A stretch of DNA of 64,000 bases. Origin: an uncultured Acinetobacter sp. GTDB lineage: Bacteria > Pseudomonadota > Gammaproteobacteria > Pseudomonadales > Moraxellaceae. Below the pieces are notes generated by a model that was not told where the DNA came from, did not search any database, and saw only the letters and a list, made by a program, of their open reading frames with translations. Position numbers and translations under genes: made by a program. Shown here one piece after another: positions 40,355 to 48,521 of this stretch; position 1 is the first letter of the stretch; each line of letters begins with the position of its first letter. The stretch lies in assembly GCF_947626835.1 (NCBI RefSeq), contig NZ_CANQTS010000004.1, forward strand, positions 47,927 through 111,926. Reading direction: 5' to 3'.

Positions 40355-42088
40355 ATGACGACGCAAACTTCGGATTTATTTCAGACTCCAACGCAACTTA
40401 AGTTAGACAAATTAAGCTTTTGCCAACCTAATATTCAAAGTGTACAAGATTGGGTAGGTACACTGTCCATTTTACAATTGGGTGATTCTTCCAAAACGCT
40501 GTTTAATGCAGTATTGGAAATTTCTGAATTACAGTGTTCAGAAACACTGCGTTTTGACTTAATTCAAACCTTGCATCCCACCCTTGAGAATGTATTGGGC
40601 AGTCTAGAAAAGCATTTTCTCAATCAAGGCTTGATCTCAAGCGATCGTAATGACCATATCATTGAGCTGGCCACGCTCATTCGTTGTCACTTTAGTAAAA
40701 TTTATATTGATATTACTAAACGTACACACCAACAATTGCAACAGTCATTTTCTGTATTTGCCTTTCGTAAAAAGCGCAATTTAAATACTGTGCGCACTAT
40801 GGCTACCTATTATGCCTTGCAACAGATTACTGCGTTATTTTATCAACAACATATGCTCTATAGCGCGCCTTTACCCGGACAATGGTTAATCGCACATCAA
40901 TTGCTGATTTGGGCAATGAAAAATGATTTCGAACACAGTAACATTAACCATATTCAAGGCACTGAGCATAAACTTAGTACCATCGCACAAGCCTATGCAC
41001 GCTTAATGTTGCTTGAGGTCTTTAATACCCATCAAATTCGGCCTGCTGAAATTCAAGGCTTATATTTATGCAGTATGGATTGGGCGCGTTTAATTCAAGT
41101 CTTACCCAAAGAAACTACCTTATCGCGTTATGCAGTAGACACCCGTAAAGACCATCCACCGGTATATAACAATAACCATGCCAAAGCGTTAAGCCCCAAT
41201 ATCTTTATTGCCACACAAAAACTGCTTGAACACTTTAGTGATTTACAGCGCAAACAAAGCGAATATTTATCGAGTAATGAAAAAATGTTGCTCACGCCTG
41301 CGCTGCATTTTCATATTCATAATTTACTCAGCAATCAAACTGGGCGTCGATCAGAACGCTATGATTATTCAGCCCCTTTACGGATTTGTTTTAGTTTGGC
41401 CGTGGCACACTATTATTTGTCTCGCGGCAAAGCCTTTTATGACACCCTAGAATTAGACACACCATATAAATTGCATAACAATGCCCATATTATGGGGAAT
41501 GTGAGCAAAGCAAATTCTGAAGAACCTAAACTTGTTGATCGTGAGGCACGTCAGATTTATTCAGCCGATGTGGTCAATATTAGCTTAAATGGTTATCGGA
41601 TTCGTTGGAGTGGTGAAACCCCTAAAAACCTAAAAACTGGCGAACTCATCTTAGTCCAAGAAAATACACAAAGTTTATGGCGCTGTGCCACGATTCGTTG
41701 GATTAAACAAACCACTGACAAGAGCTTAGAACTTGGGATTGAAATTCTTGCTCAACACATGTACCCATGTGCACTGCATATTCGTAGTGAAAACAACATT
41801 AATAATTATCACGTTGCGCTATTGACGCAAAATATTGAGTTAGATTTGGTTAAAAATAGCCTGATCTTACCGGGCCTACCAATTTTTAGAGAAAAGCAAA
41901 CTGTCTTTTTACGCTTGGGGAATACCGAGATTAAGGTTTATCTCGTGAAAACATTGTTGATTACACAAAGTTTTATGCAGTTTGAATATGAACTGCTTGA
42001 TGAGAGTCAAAGCACCATCATGGAAAACTTTATTCATCAACAGCAGCACGAGATCAAACATCATCATTTATGGGAAGCATTGAAATGA
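40355..42088 (+). CDS. PilZ-domain-like protein upstream of a FimX-like gene
   Basis: 577 residues. The long N-terminal part is helical with no recognised fold (SLEKHFLNQGLISSDRNDHIIELATLIRC onward); the C-terminal part (REARQIYSADVVNISLNGYRIRW, then RWIKQTTDKSLELGIEIL) resembles a PilZ-like beta-barrel, although the usual RxxxR and D/NxSxxG motif is only partly kept (NISLNG). It probably binds cyclic-di-GMP or a partner. It overlaps the FimX-like gene by ATGA. The unit may control type IV pili. Confidence 0.7.
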   Translation: MTTQTSDLFQTPTQLKLDKLSFCQPNIQSVQDWVGTLSILQLGDSSKTLFNAVLEISELQCSETLRFDLIQTLHPTLENVLGSLEKHFLNQGLISSDRNDHIIELATLIRCHFSKIYIDITKRTHQQLQQSFSVFAFRKKRNLNTVRTMATYYALQQITALFYQQHMLYSAPLPGQWLIAHQLLIWAMKNDFEHSNINHIQGTEHKLSTIAQAYARLMLLEVFNTHQIRPAEIQGLYLCSMDWARLIQVLPKETTLSRYAVDTRKDHPPVYNNNHAKALSPNIFIATQKLLEHFSDLQRKQSEYLSSNEKMLLTPALHFHIHNLLSNQTGRRSERYDYSAPLRICFSLAVAHYYLSRGKAFYDTLELDTPYKLHNNAHIMGNVSKANSEEPKLVDREARQIYSADVVNISLNGYRIRWSGETPKNLKTGELILVQENTQSLWRCATIRWIKQTTDKSLELGIEILAQHMYPCALHIRSENNINNYHVALLTQNIELDLVKNSLILPGLPIFREKQTVFLRLGNTEIKVYLVKTLLITQSFMQFEYELLDESQSTIMENFIHQQQHEIKHHHLWEALK

Positions 42089-44154
42089 GAAATCCACTCT
42101 TGTCAAAAAAGTTAAAGCAGACCAAAACTAGGCTTCTGATTATTGATGATAACCAAATTGGTTTTAATCAAATTTTTGACTTACTCAATCTCAATGAACA
42201 TCAAGTTGAAGGTCTGTTGCTTGACGACCTCAATAGCTTTGAAAAGCAATTACATCTCCCTTGGGATTTGGTGATTTTTGGTCGTGCTTATGATTTACTT
42301 CTTGAACAGGCATTAAGCTTAATTCATGCGTCAAAGCAACCTTATTTGCCTGTGTTGTTATTACGTCCTGAAGACTACAACGAAACACAATATAGCCGTT
42401 ATTTACATAAAGGCGTCTATGATGTGGTGAATTTACATACGCCTGATCATTTTTACTTAAGTTTAGTACGTGCCCTGTCTTTTAGCCGTTTGCAACAAAA
42501 CCAAAGCCATTTACTTAGCGAACTGGAAATTGTGCAAAGCCACGCTCAAGCCTTGGTTGAGGAGAAAAAAAGTGCAGTGGCGATTATTCAAGAAGGTATC
42601 CACCTGCATGCCAATTCTGAATATCTAACCTTGTTTGGTTTTCAAGATGAAGATGACCTGATTGGTTTGCCGCTTATGGATGTCTTGCAACCGCAAAATG
42701 CCAGCGAGTTTAAAGCACGTTTTAAAAAAATCAGCCAAGGTCAGCTTGAACTTGGCCGCTTTAGCATCCACAGCAATCACCCATCCATTGGGCAAGATGC
42801 TGCCTTAAACCTTGAGTTTTTAAGCGCGGTTGAGCATGAAGATGCGCTGCAACTGAGCATTGATCAAGGTGGCCACATTTTAACGCTTTCACCTGTTACC
42901 GCTAAACCTCTTGAAACAGCAGCTGTGACCAAAGTGAGCACCTATCAACAGATCAATCGTCATGTGCAACAGCAACCGGCAAGCTTTAATGCCTTAGTGT
43001 TATTTTCACTAACCTCTTTTCCGATTGAAGTTCTGCAATACAAATGGCATACCCCTCATGACTATATCATGAGTATGAAAACCTTTTTAAGCGAACAAAC
43101 GCATGCACCAATTTTTGAAATGGATGCACCAGTATATATCAGTGTGTTGCAAGCCGAGAGCAAAGAAAAGCTTGAATCAAAACTGATTGGTTTGACCAGT
43201 TTATTAAAACCGCAACTTTTAGTGGTCGGACAGCAAAGCTATCCACTGCATTTAAGTATTGGTTATCGCGTTATGGAACGCGAGTTTGAAGATGAGGCGC
43301 ATTTAAAGCAGATCATGCATGATGCTTTTGCCCAACCTTTGCCAAGCAATTCACGCGAAGATGCTTTAGAACTAAATTTAGATGAAGTTGTGGTTGAAGA
43401 GCAGTTAAGTTTGCTCGATACCTTGCGCCACAATTTAAGCACTGGACAAGTGCATCTTAAATATCAACAGATCTATGATAAACATGATAGTGAATTACAT
43501 GTCTATGAAGTCACCAGTGGCTTTATTTATAACAATACATGGATAGCGCTTGAAAACTTAACTGATTTAAATGAAGACCCAGCACTTTCGATTCAACTTG
43601 ATCGCTGGATTTTGGTCGAAGCATGTAAACAACTGCATAACTTTATTACCCAGTATCCAAAAGCCAAGCTGATTGTGAATTTAAACAAACATGTCTTGCT
43701 TGAAGATCAAACCCTTGCCGAGCTGATTACAAAATTACTTAGCATTGTCGGTAGCAAAGAAAAACAGCCAATTTGGTTGCAGTTCTCCGAGCGAGATTTA
43801 AGTGAACATTTTGCCGAAGCACAAAAACATACCCAAGTGTTGATTGAGCATGGCGCAGCAATTAGCGCCCGTGATTTTGGCTACTCGATGTATAGCGAAT
43901 CGATTTTAACGCAAATTGATTTTCGTGCAGTGACTTTACATGATGATTTAACTTTAGCTTTACATGATGAGCAGCAAACCCTTGAATTACAAGCACGTTT
44001 GACTGAGTTTAGTGAAATTAAACCCGTAGATATTATTTTGCATGGTTTAGATGATATGACGTTGTTTGCCAATTCTTGGAATCTTGATGCCCGTTTTATT
44101 CAAGGCGATTATTTCCAAAAGAAACTCGATCATTTAATTGCAGTTGATGATTAA
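42085..44154 (+). CDS. FimX-like c-di-GMP effector (REC-PAS-GGDEF-EAL, degenerate)
   Basis: 689 residues. It has an N-terminal receiver-like domain (RLLIIDDNQIGFNQIFDLLNL), a PAS region (~160-260), a degenerate GGDEF-type part and an EAL-type domain in which the EAL triad is altered (YEVTSG in place of EAL, ARDFG in place of DDFG). That is the pattern of FimX, a c-di-GMP receptor for type IV pili with no active enzyme. The start at 42085 overlaps the previous stop (ATGA). A terminator follows. Confidence 0.85.
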   Translation: MRNPLLSKKLKQTKTRLLIIDDNQIGFNQIFDLLNLNEHQVEGLLLDDLNSFEKQLHLPWDLVIFGRAYDLLLEQALSLIHASKQPYLPVLLLRPEDYNETQYSRYLHKGVYDVVNLHTPDHFYLSLVRALSFSRLQQNQSHLLSELEIVQSHAQALVEEKKSAVAIIQEGIHLHANSEYLTLFGFQDEDDLIGLPLMDVLQPQNASEFKARFKKISQGQLELGRFSIHSNHPSIGQDAALNLEFLSAVEHEDALQLSIDQGGHILTLSPVTAKPLETAAVTKVSTYQQINRHVQQQPASFNALVLFSLTSFPIEVLQYKWHTPHDYIMSMKTFLSEQTHAPIFEMDAPVYISVLQAESKEKLESKLIGLTSLLKPQLLVVGQQSYPLHLSIGYRVMEREFEDEAHLKQIMHDAFAQPLPSNSREDALELNLDEVVVEEQLSLLDTLRHNLSTGQVHLKYQQIYDKHDSELHVYEVTSGFIYNNTWIALENLTDLNEDPALSIQLDRWILVEACKQLHNFITQYPKAKLIVNLNKHVLLEDQTLAELITKLLSIVGSKEKQPIWLQFSERDLSEHFAEAQKHTQVLIEHGAAISARDFGYSMYSESILTQIDFRAVTLHDDLTLALHDEQQTLELQARLTEFSEIKPVDIILHGLDDMTLFANSWNLDARFIQGDYFQKKLDHLIAVDD

Positions 44155-44156
44155 TG

Positions 44157-44186
44157 AAAAATGCGGGCATTGCCCGCATTTTTTTG
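44157..44186 (+). terminator. Terminator after the FimX-like gene
   Basis: GCGGGC/GCCCGC stem extended by AT pairs, with a following TTTTTTT run on the plus strand. Confidence 0.85.
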
Positions 44187-44189
44187 CAT

Positions 44190-44218
44190 AAAAAAACGAG
44201 CCAATGGCTCGTTTTTTT
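44190..44218 (-). terminator. Terminator after rpmE
   Basis: The stem ACGAGCC/GGCTCGT with a following T run on the minus strand lies 10 nt past the rpmE stop codon. Confidence 0.85.
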
Positions 44219-44227
44219 CGCTTTGGA

Positions 44228-44455
44228 TTAACCACGTTTGATTGAACGTGACATACCAGCAAAACGTTGTTTGAACTTGTCGATACGACCGCCAGTGTCC
44301 ACGTTCTTTTGTTTACCAGTGTAGAACGGGTGGCAAGCTGAACATACGTCAAGGTAAATCGTTTCTTTACCAAGAGCAGAACGAGTTTCGATTACGTTAC
44401 CACATGAACAAGTTGCAACGATGTTTTCGTATTTTGGGTGAATATCGGCACGCAT
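44228..44455 (-). CDS. rpmE: 50S ribosomal protein L31
   Basis: 75 residues, [20 protein letters not shown] with C-x-C at residues 16 and 18, and [11 protein letters not shown] with C-x2-C near residue 37. These four cysteines form the zinc site of the type A L31 protein, so this is the zinc-containing form. It contributes to the 30S-50S bridge region. It is convergent with the FimX-like gene. Confidence 0.97.
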   Translation of the reverse strand: MRADIHPKYENIVATCSCGNVIETRSALGKETIYLDVCSACHPFYTGKQKNVDTGGRIDKFKQRFAGMSRSIKRG

Positions 44456-44649
44456 GGTCGATTACTCCATAAAGTTTAAGAAGGTTTTGCTGTCATCGCA
44501 ATTGATCACTCTCAAGACTGAGGAATGGCTAAAACATTAGCAGATCAACACCATAACAGACCATTCTTTTGGCCCACCGAGACGGATACCGTCAGAGCTA
44601 AGCACAACAAGCTGCGTGTATTATACGCTCATCACTTATAAAAAGCGAA

Positions 44650-45621
44650 TTATTCTGTGTCCGCTTGTTTGCTCCAATAATTGGCAATCATTCCACACAC
44701 CATCAACTGAATTTGATGGAAAATCATGATCGGCAATACAATCATACCTAATGGCTGACCAATAAATAAAATTTGCGCCATGGGTACACCACTGGCTAAA
44801 GTCTTTTTGGAACCACAAAAGAAAATCGTGCGTTGATCGGCATGGTTAAAGCCCAACCATTTAGGCAGCCATAGTGCCAAAAGCATCACGATGGTCAACA
44901 GTAACGAACACAGTGCAATCAAAAGACATAAAGTGCCCAGTCCCACTTGCTGCCACAGCCCTGCCACCACGGCACTGCTAAATGCAGCATAGACCACCAT
45001 TAAAATCGAGCCTTGATCAAAAGTTTTGACCAACTTAGGGCGTTTTTGCATATAGGGAAATATCCAAGGACGCAGGATTTGCCCCAAGATAAACGGCACC
45101 AATAACAATAAGGTAATCTGCACAATCGATTGAGTTGGATCAAAATTGTGTTGGGTTTGCCCTAAAATAAATACGCTGACCAAAATTGGAGTAATAAACA
45201 TACCCATTAAATTAGAAAACGAAGCACTGCATACCGCGCCTGCTACATTGCCTTTGGCCACTGAGGTAAAAGCAATCGAGGATTGCACGGTGGACGGTAA
45301 AAAGCATAAAAATAAAAAACCCCAATACAGCTCTTGCCCTAACAATGGCAGCAACACAGGTTTGGCCAATAAACCTAATACTGGAAATAAGATAAAGGTA
45401 AAAGCAAACACTAAACCGTGTAACTTCCAATGCAACACGCCACTTTTGACAGCTTCGTGCGATAATTTTGCGCCATGTAGGAAAAATAAAATGGCAATCG
45501 CCACTGTGGTGAAATAACCAAACCATACTGCAGCTTGTCCCGACACCGGTACAAAACTAGCCAAGAGCACCATCACAAACAATAAAATGGTAAAGCGATC
45601 AAGCGCTAAGAGTTTAAGCAT
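44650..45621 (-). CDS. Bile acid:sodium symporter family (SBF-like) membrane transporter
   Basis: 323 residues with about ten hydrophobic segments. Family features include LFLCFLPSTVQSSIAFTSVAKGNVAGAVCSASFSNLMGMF and FFCGSKKTLASGVPMAQILF, which match the SBF-like (YfeH/Rch1-type) group. It is probably an ion-coupled transporter; substrate unknown. It lies alone between rpmE and gloA. Confidence 0.85.
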   Translation of the reverse strand: MLKLLALDRFTILLFVMVLLASFVPVSGQAAVWFGYFTTVAIAILFFLHGAKLSHEAVKSGVLHWKLHGLVFAFTFILFPVLGLLAKPVLLPLLGQELYWGFLFLCFLPSTVQSSIAFTSVAKGNVAGAVCSASFSNLMGMFITPILVSVFILGQTQHNFDPTQSIVQITLLLLVPFILGQILRPWIFPYMQKRPKLVKTFDQGSILMVVYAAFSSAVVAGLWQQVGLGTLCLLIALCSLLLTIVMLLALWLPKWLGFNHADQRTIFFCGSKKTLASGVPMAQILFIGQPLGMIVLPIMIFHQIQLMVCGMIANYWSKQADTE

Positions 45622-45641
45622 ACATCATCCTTGAATATTCC

Positions 45642-45673
45642 ATAAAAAAGCCCAATACAAAAAATTGGGCTTT
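45642..45673 (-). terminator. Terminator after gloA
   Basis: The stem AAAGCCCAAT/ATTGGGCTTT is followed by TTTTATGG on the minus strand. Confidence 0.75.
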
Positions 45674-45701
45674 GTCTGATCTATGATTTTAATGGCAAAA
45701 C

Positions 45702-46103
45702 TTAGTTGTTACGCGCGTTGTCATCTTGCTGAATCAACTCAATTTTATAACCATCTGGATCTTCAACAAAGGCAATGACCGTCACCCCACCTTTCATTGG
45801 GCCTGCCTCACGCACCACATTGCCACCACGCGCTTTAATTTCTTCACATGCTTTATAGGCATCATCAACAGCAATCGCAATATGACCATAGGCATTGCCA
45901 AGCTCGTAGCTTGGTGTATCCCAATTATGCGTTAATTCAAGCACAGTATGATTTTCTTCATCGCCATAGCCAACAAAAGCCAAGGTAAAACGACCCTCTT
46001 CGTAATCACGTTTACGAAGCAAAGTCATACCGAGTACTTCAGTATAAAACGCCAATGAACGTTCTAAATTTCCGACACGCAACATGGTATGCAACATGCG
46101 CAT
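45702..46103 (-). CDS. gloA: Lactoylglutathione lyase (glyoxalase I)
   Basis: 133 residues with ATG preceded by AAAAGGAAAAG. Glyoxalase I metal ligands are in place: His near residue 5 (MLHTMLRV), Glu56 region (TVLELTHNW), His near 74 (YGHIAIAV) and Glu122 (YKIELIQ). It isomerises the methylglyoxal-glutathione adduct; the short bacterial nickel-type length fits. A typical stand-alone gene here. Confidence 0.95.
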   Translation of the reverse strand: MRMLHTMLRVGNLERSLAFYTEVLGMTLLRKRDYEEGRFTLAFVGYGDEENHTVLELTHNWDTPSYELGNAYGHIAIAVDDAYKACEEIKARGGNVVREAGPMKGGVTVIAFVEDPDGYKIELIQQDDNARNN

Positions 46104-46182
46104 AATCTTTTCCTTTTAATTGATGTATTGCGCTTACTATAGGCAGTTCAAACTGAAAATTCAATTTGAACACCCAAATGCT

Positions 46183-48336
46183 TTAAGCACTTTGTTGATG
46201 TTTAGCCAATAAGCGTGCCACCCAAATCACCAACAATAAAATTGGAATACCAATTAACGTGGTCATTAAAAAGAAGTTTGGATAACCAATATTAGTCACA
46301 ATAGTGCCCGAGTAACCGCCTAAAATTTTAGGGGTTAAGGTCATCAGTGAGCTAAAAATGGCATATTGCACGGCTGTAAATGACACGCTGGTTAGACTCG
46401 ATAAAAAGGCAATAAATGCAGCCCCTGCAAGGCCTGATGCTAGATTATCCACAATAATGGCAAAATATAGCCAGCCATCACTATACGGTTTAATCACCTT
46501 ACCGCTAATTTCGACTTGACCTTCTTGATCAAGATTCACTGGGTGAATAGGTTGAATATCAATATCTAAATCTTGTGTCAAAGTTAATTGCTGACTGACT
46601 TGATAAGCATGTGTACTTTGCTGTAGCACTTGAGCTTGATCGATCAACAATGCAGTTAAACGTGGCTGCTGTGCCGTTATTAATTTTTGCGCAGGAATGG
46701 CAGCACTAAATACACCATGACTTTCTAACTTGGCTGGAAATTGCTGTTGATCTAAGGCAAATACCAATTGCTGATGCTGTGTTAATGCCTGACCTGTATA
46801 TTGTCCACGTACCACAATGGTGGCGTCTTGCTCGTGAAGGGTTAAAGTATTGTCACTGGTAATCGGTAAAATCTGTAATTGCGTGTGCTGATGGGCCTGT
46901 ACAAGATATGGCATCGACAACGTAATAGGTGCTTGTGTGGCTGTTGCTGAATTGGCATAACCCACTGTCACATCAATATGCTGTGCGGCTTTTAAATCTT
47001 GCACATCAACCGGTACGCTCCAATAGCCCACTTCATCTGGATGGACTAAGTAATTTTTCCCAGCGACATCCACTTGTACAGCACTTAAAGGCTGACCTGA
47101 TTTGACCAAACCAATAAAAATTAAGTTGGTTGAAGAGGCTAAAATTGCGCCGACAAACATCAATTTCATAATATTAAAGCGCTGTGCCAGTAAGCCGCCT
47201 AAAAAACCACCCACTAAGCTAAAAATTACCCCGTAGATTTTGACTGCTTCGGCAATTTGTTCTTTGCTAAAGTTTAAATCTTGGTAAAACACATTGGAAA
47301 TCACACCGGCAATAATGTCGGAAATACGGTAAAAACCAATGAGCAGCAATAACACCAAAGCCAGTTTTAAACCATAGCGCTTAAAGAAATCTGCAATGGG
47401 ATTGACCCATGTGGCATAGGCCATCTCACGATTGACCGCGCCAAATTTAACTAAACTTGAACCCACCAATAAAGCCACAGCTGTTGCTGTTAAAAAGCGT
47501 AAACTTTCTAAGCTAAACAATACAAATGTGTCGGTTATTTGCCATTGCTGTTTAATTATTTCTACTAGATTGCCTGAATAAATATAACTTAAAACAAAAC
47601 TCGCCACTGCGACAAAAAACACCATGACCAAACGATAATAGTCACGGCGTTGGTAGTTTTTATTGACGCGTGCCACGTTGGGCTCACGTATCACCAAAGT
47701 AGTGGCAATTCCCACCAACATCACGCCCGCCATGGCTAAATAGGTGATTTTCCACGCATCATAAATATAATTGCCTTTGGCCGTACCCAATGATGCTGCT
47801 AAAAAGAGCGCGCCTGCACCTGCCACAATCATGCCAATACGATAACCGGCGTTATAAGTAGATGCCAACACGGTTTGCATTTTGGTTTCGGCCAATTCAA
47901 TGCGATAAGCGTCAATGACAATATCTTGGGTGGCCGCTGCAAAGCCAAGCAATACCGCACCAATCGCCATTTGATAGACTTGGCTTTGACCTAAAGCAGG
48001 GTCTGAAAATGCCATGATGGCGATGGCGCAAATAATTAAAACTTGTGCAACCAACAACCATGCACGGCGGCGCCCTAATTTTTGCGTTAAATATGGCAGT
48101 GGTAGTTCATCAATTAAAGGTGCCCACACAAATTTAAATGAGTAGCCTAAAGCTGCCCAACTAAAGAACGTCACTGCGCTTTTACTGATGCCTGCTTCGC
48201 CTAGCCAAAGCGATAAGCTTGAGAAAATCAACAGGATTGGAATACCTGCTGAAAAACCCAAAAACAACATGATCAGCGCACGTCGATCCAAAAATGCGGC
48301 AAATGCTGATTTCCATCCAGTCGATTGTGTGGTCAT
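46183..48336 (-). CDS. AmpG-like muropeptide MFS transporter with an inserted Ig-like region
   Basis: 717 residues. The N-terminal half is an AmpG-type permease (MLFLGFSAGIPILLIFSSLSLWLGEAGISKSAVTFFSWAALGYSFKFVWAPLIDE); the C-terminal part (YFAIIVDNLASGLAGAAFIAFLSSLTSVSFTAVQYAIFSSL) is a typical AmpG end. Between them a non-membrane segment of about 190 residues (~residues 425-615), beta-rich with many Gln and Thr, has been inserted. E. coli AmpG is 491 residues and P. aeruginosa AmpG 594, so this is clearly longer. AmpG brings cell-wall GlcNAc-anhydro-muropeptides into the cell. Confidence 0.85.
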   Translation of the reverse strand: MTTQSTGWKSAFAAFLDRRALIMLFLGFSAGIPILLIFSSLSLWLGEAGISKSAVTFFSWAALGYSFKFVWAPLIDELPLPYLTQKLGRRRAWLLVAQVLIICAIAIMAFSDPALGQSQVYQMAIGAVLLGFAAATQDIVIDAYRIELAETKMQTVLASTYNAGYRIGMIVAGAGALFLAASLGTAKGNYIYDAWKITYLAMAGVMLVGIATTLVIREPNVARVNKNYQRRDYYRLVMVFFVAVASFVLSYIYSGNLVEIIKQQWQITDTFVLFSLESLRFLTATAVALLVGSSLVKFGAVNREMAYATWVNPIADFFKRYGLKLALVLLLLIGFYRISDIIAGVISNVFYQDLNFSKEQIAEAVKIYGVIFSLVGGFLGGLLAQRFNIMKLMFVGAILASSTNLIFIGLVKSGQPLSAVQVDVAGKNYLVHPDEVGYWSVPVDVQDLKAAQHIDVTVGYANSATATQAPITLSMPYLVQAHQHTQLQILPITSDNTLTLHEQDATIVVRGQYTGQALTQHQQLVFALDQQQFPAKLESHGVFSAAIPAQKLITAQQPRLTALLIDQAQVLQQSTHAYQVSQQLTLTQDLDIDIQPIHPVNLDQEGQVEISGKVIKPYSDGWLYFAIIVDNLASGLAGAAFIAFLSSLTSVSFTAVQYAIFSSLMTLTPKILGGYSGTIVTNIGYPNFFLMTTLIGIPILLLVIWVARLLAKHQQSA

Positions 48337-48521
48337 TGCTTATTATTTTCTGCAAAATGAATAGCGCTATTCAACCGCTTAACGGCGAGGCTTTCAACTG
48401 TATTTGAGCATCCTGTGCAATATTTTCATCAATCGATTGTAGTTTTGCTTGAATTTATAGGGCTAACCCATATACCTTAAGGCTTCCTTTTACTTTTATT
48501 TATTGTTTTGGATTCTATACA

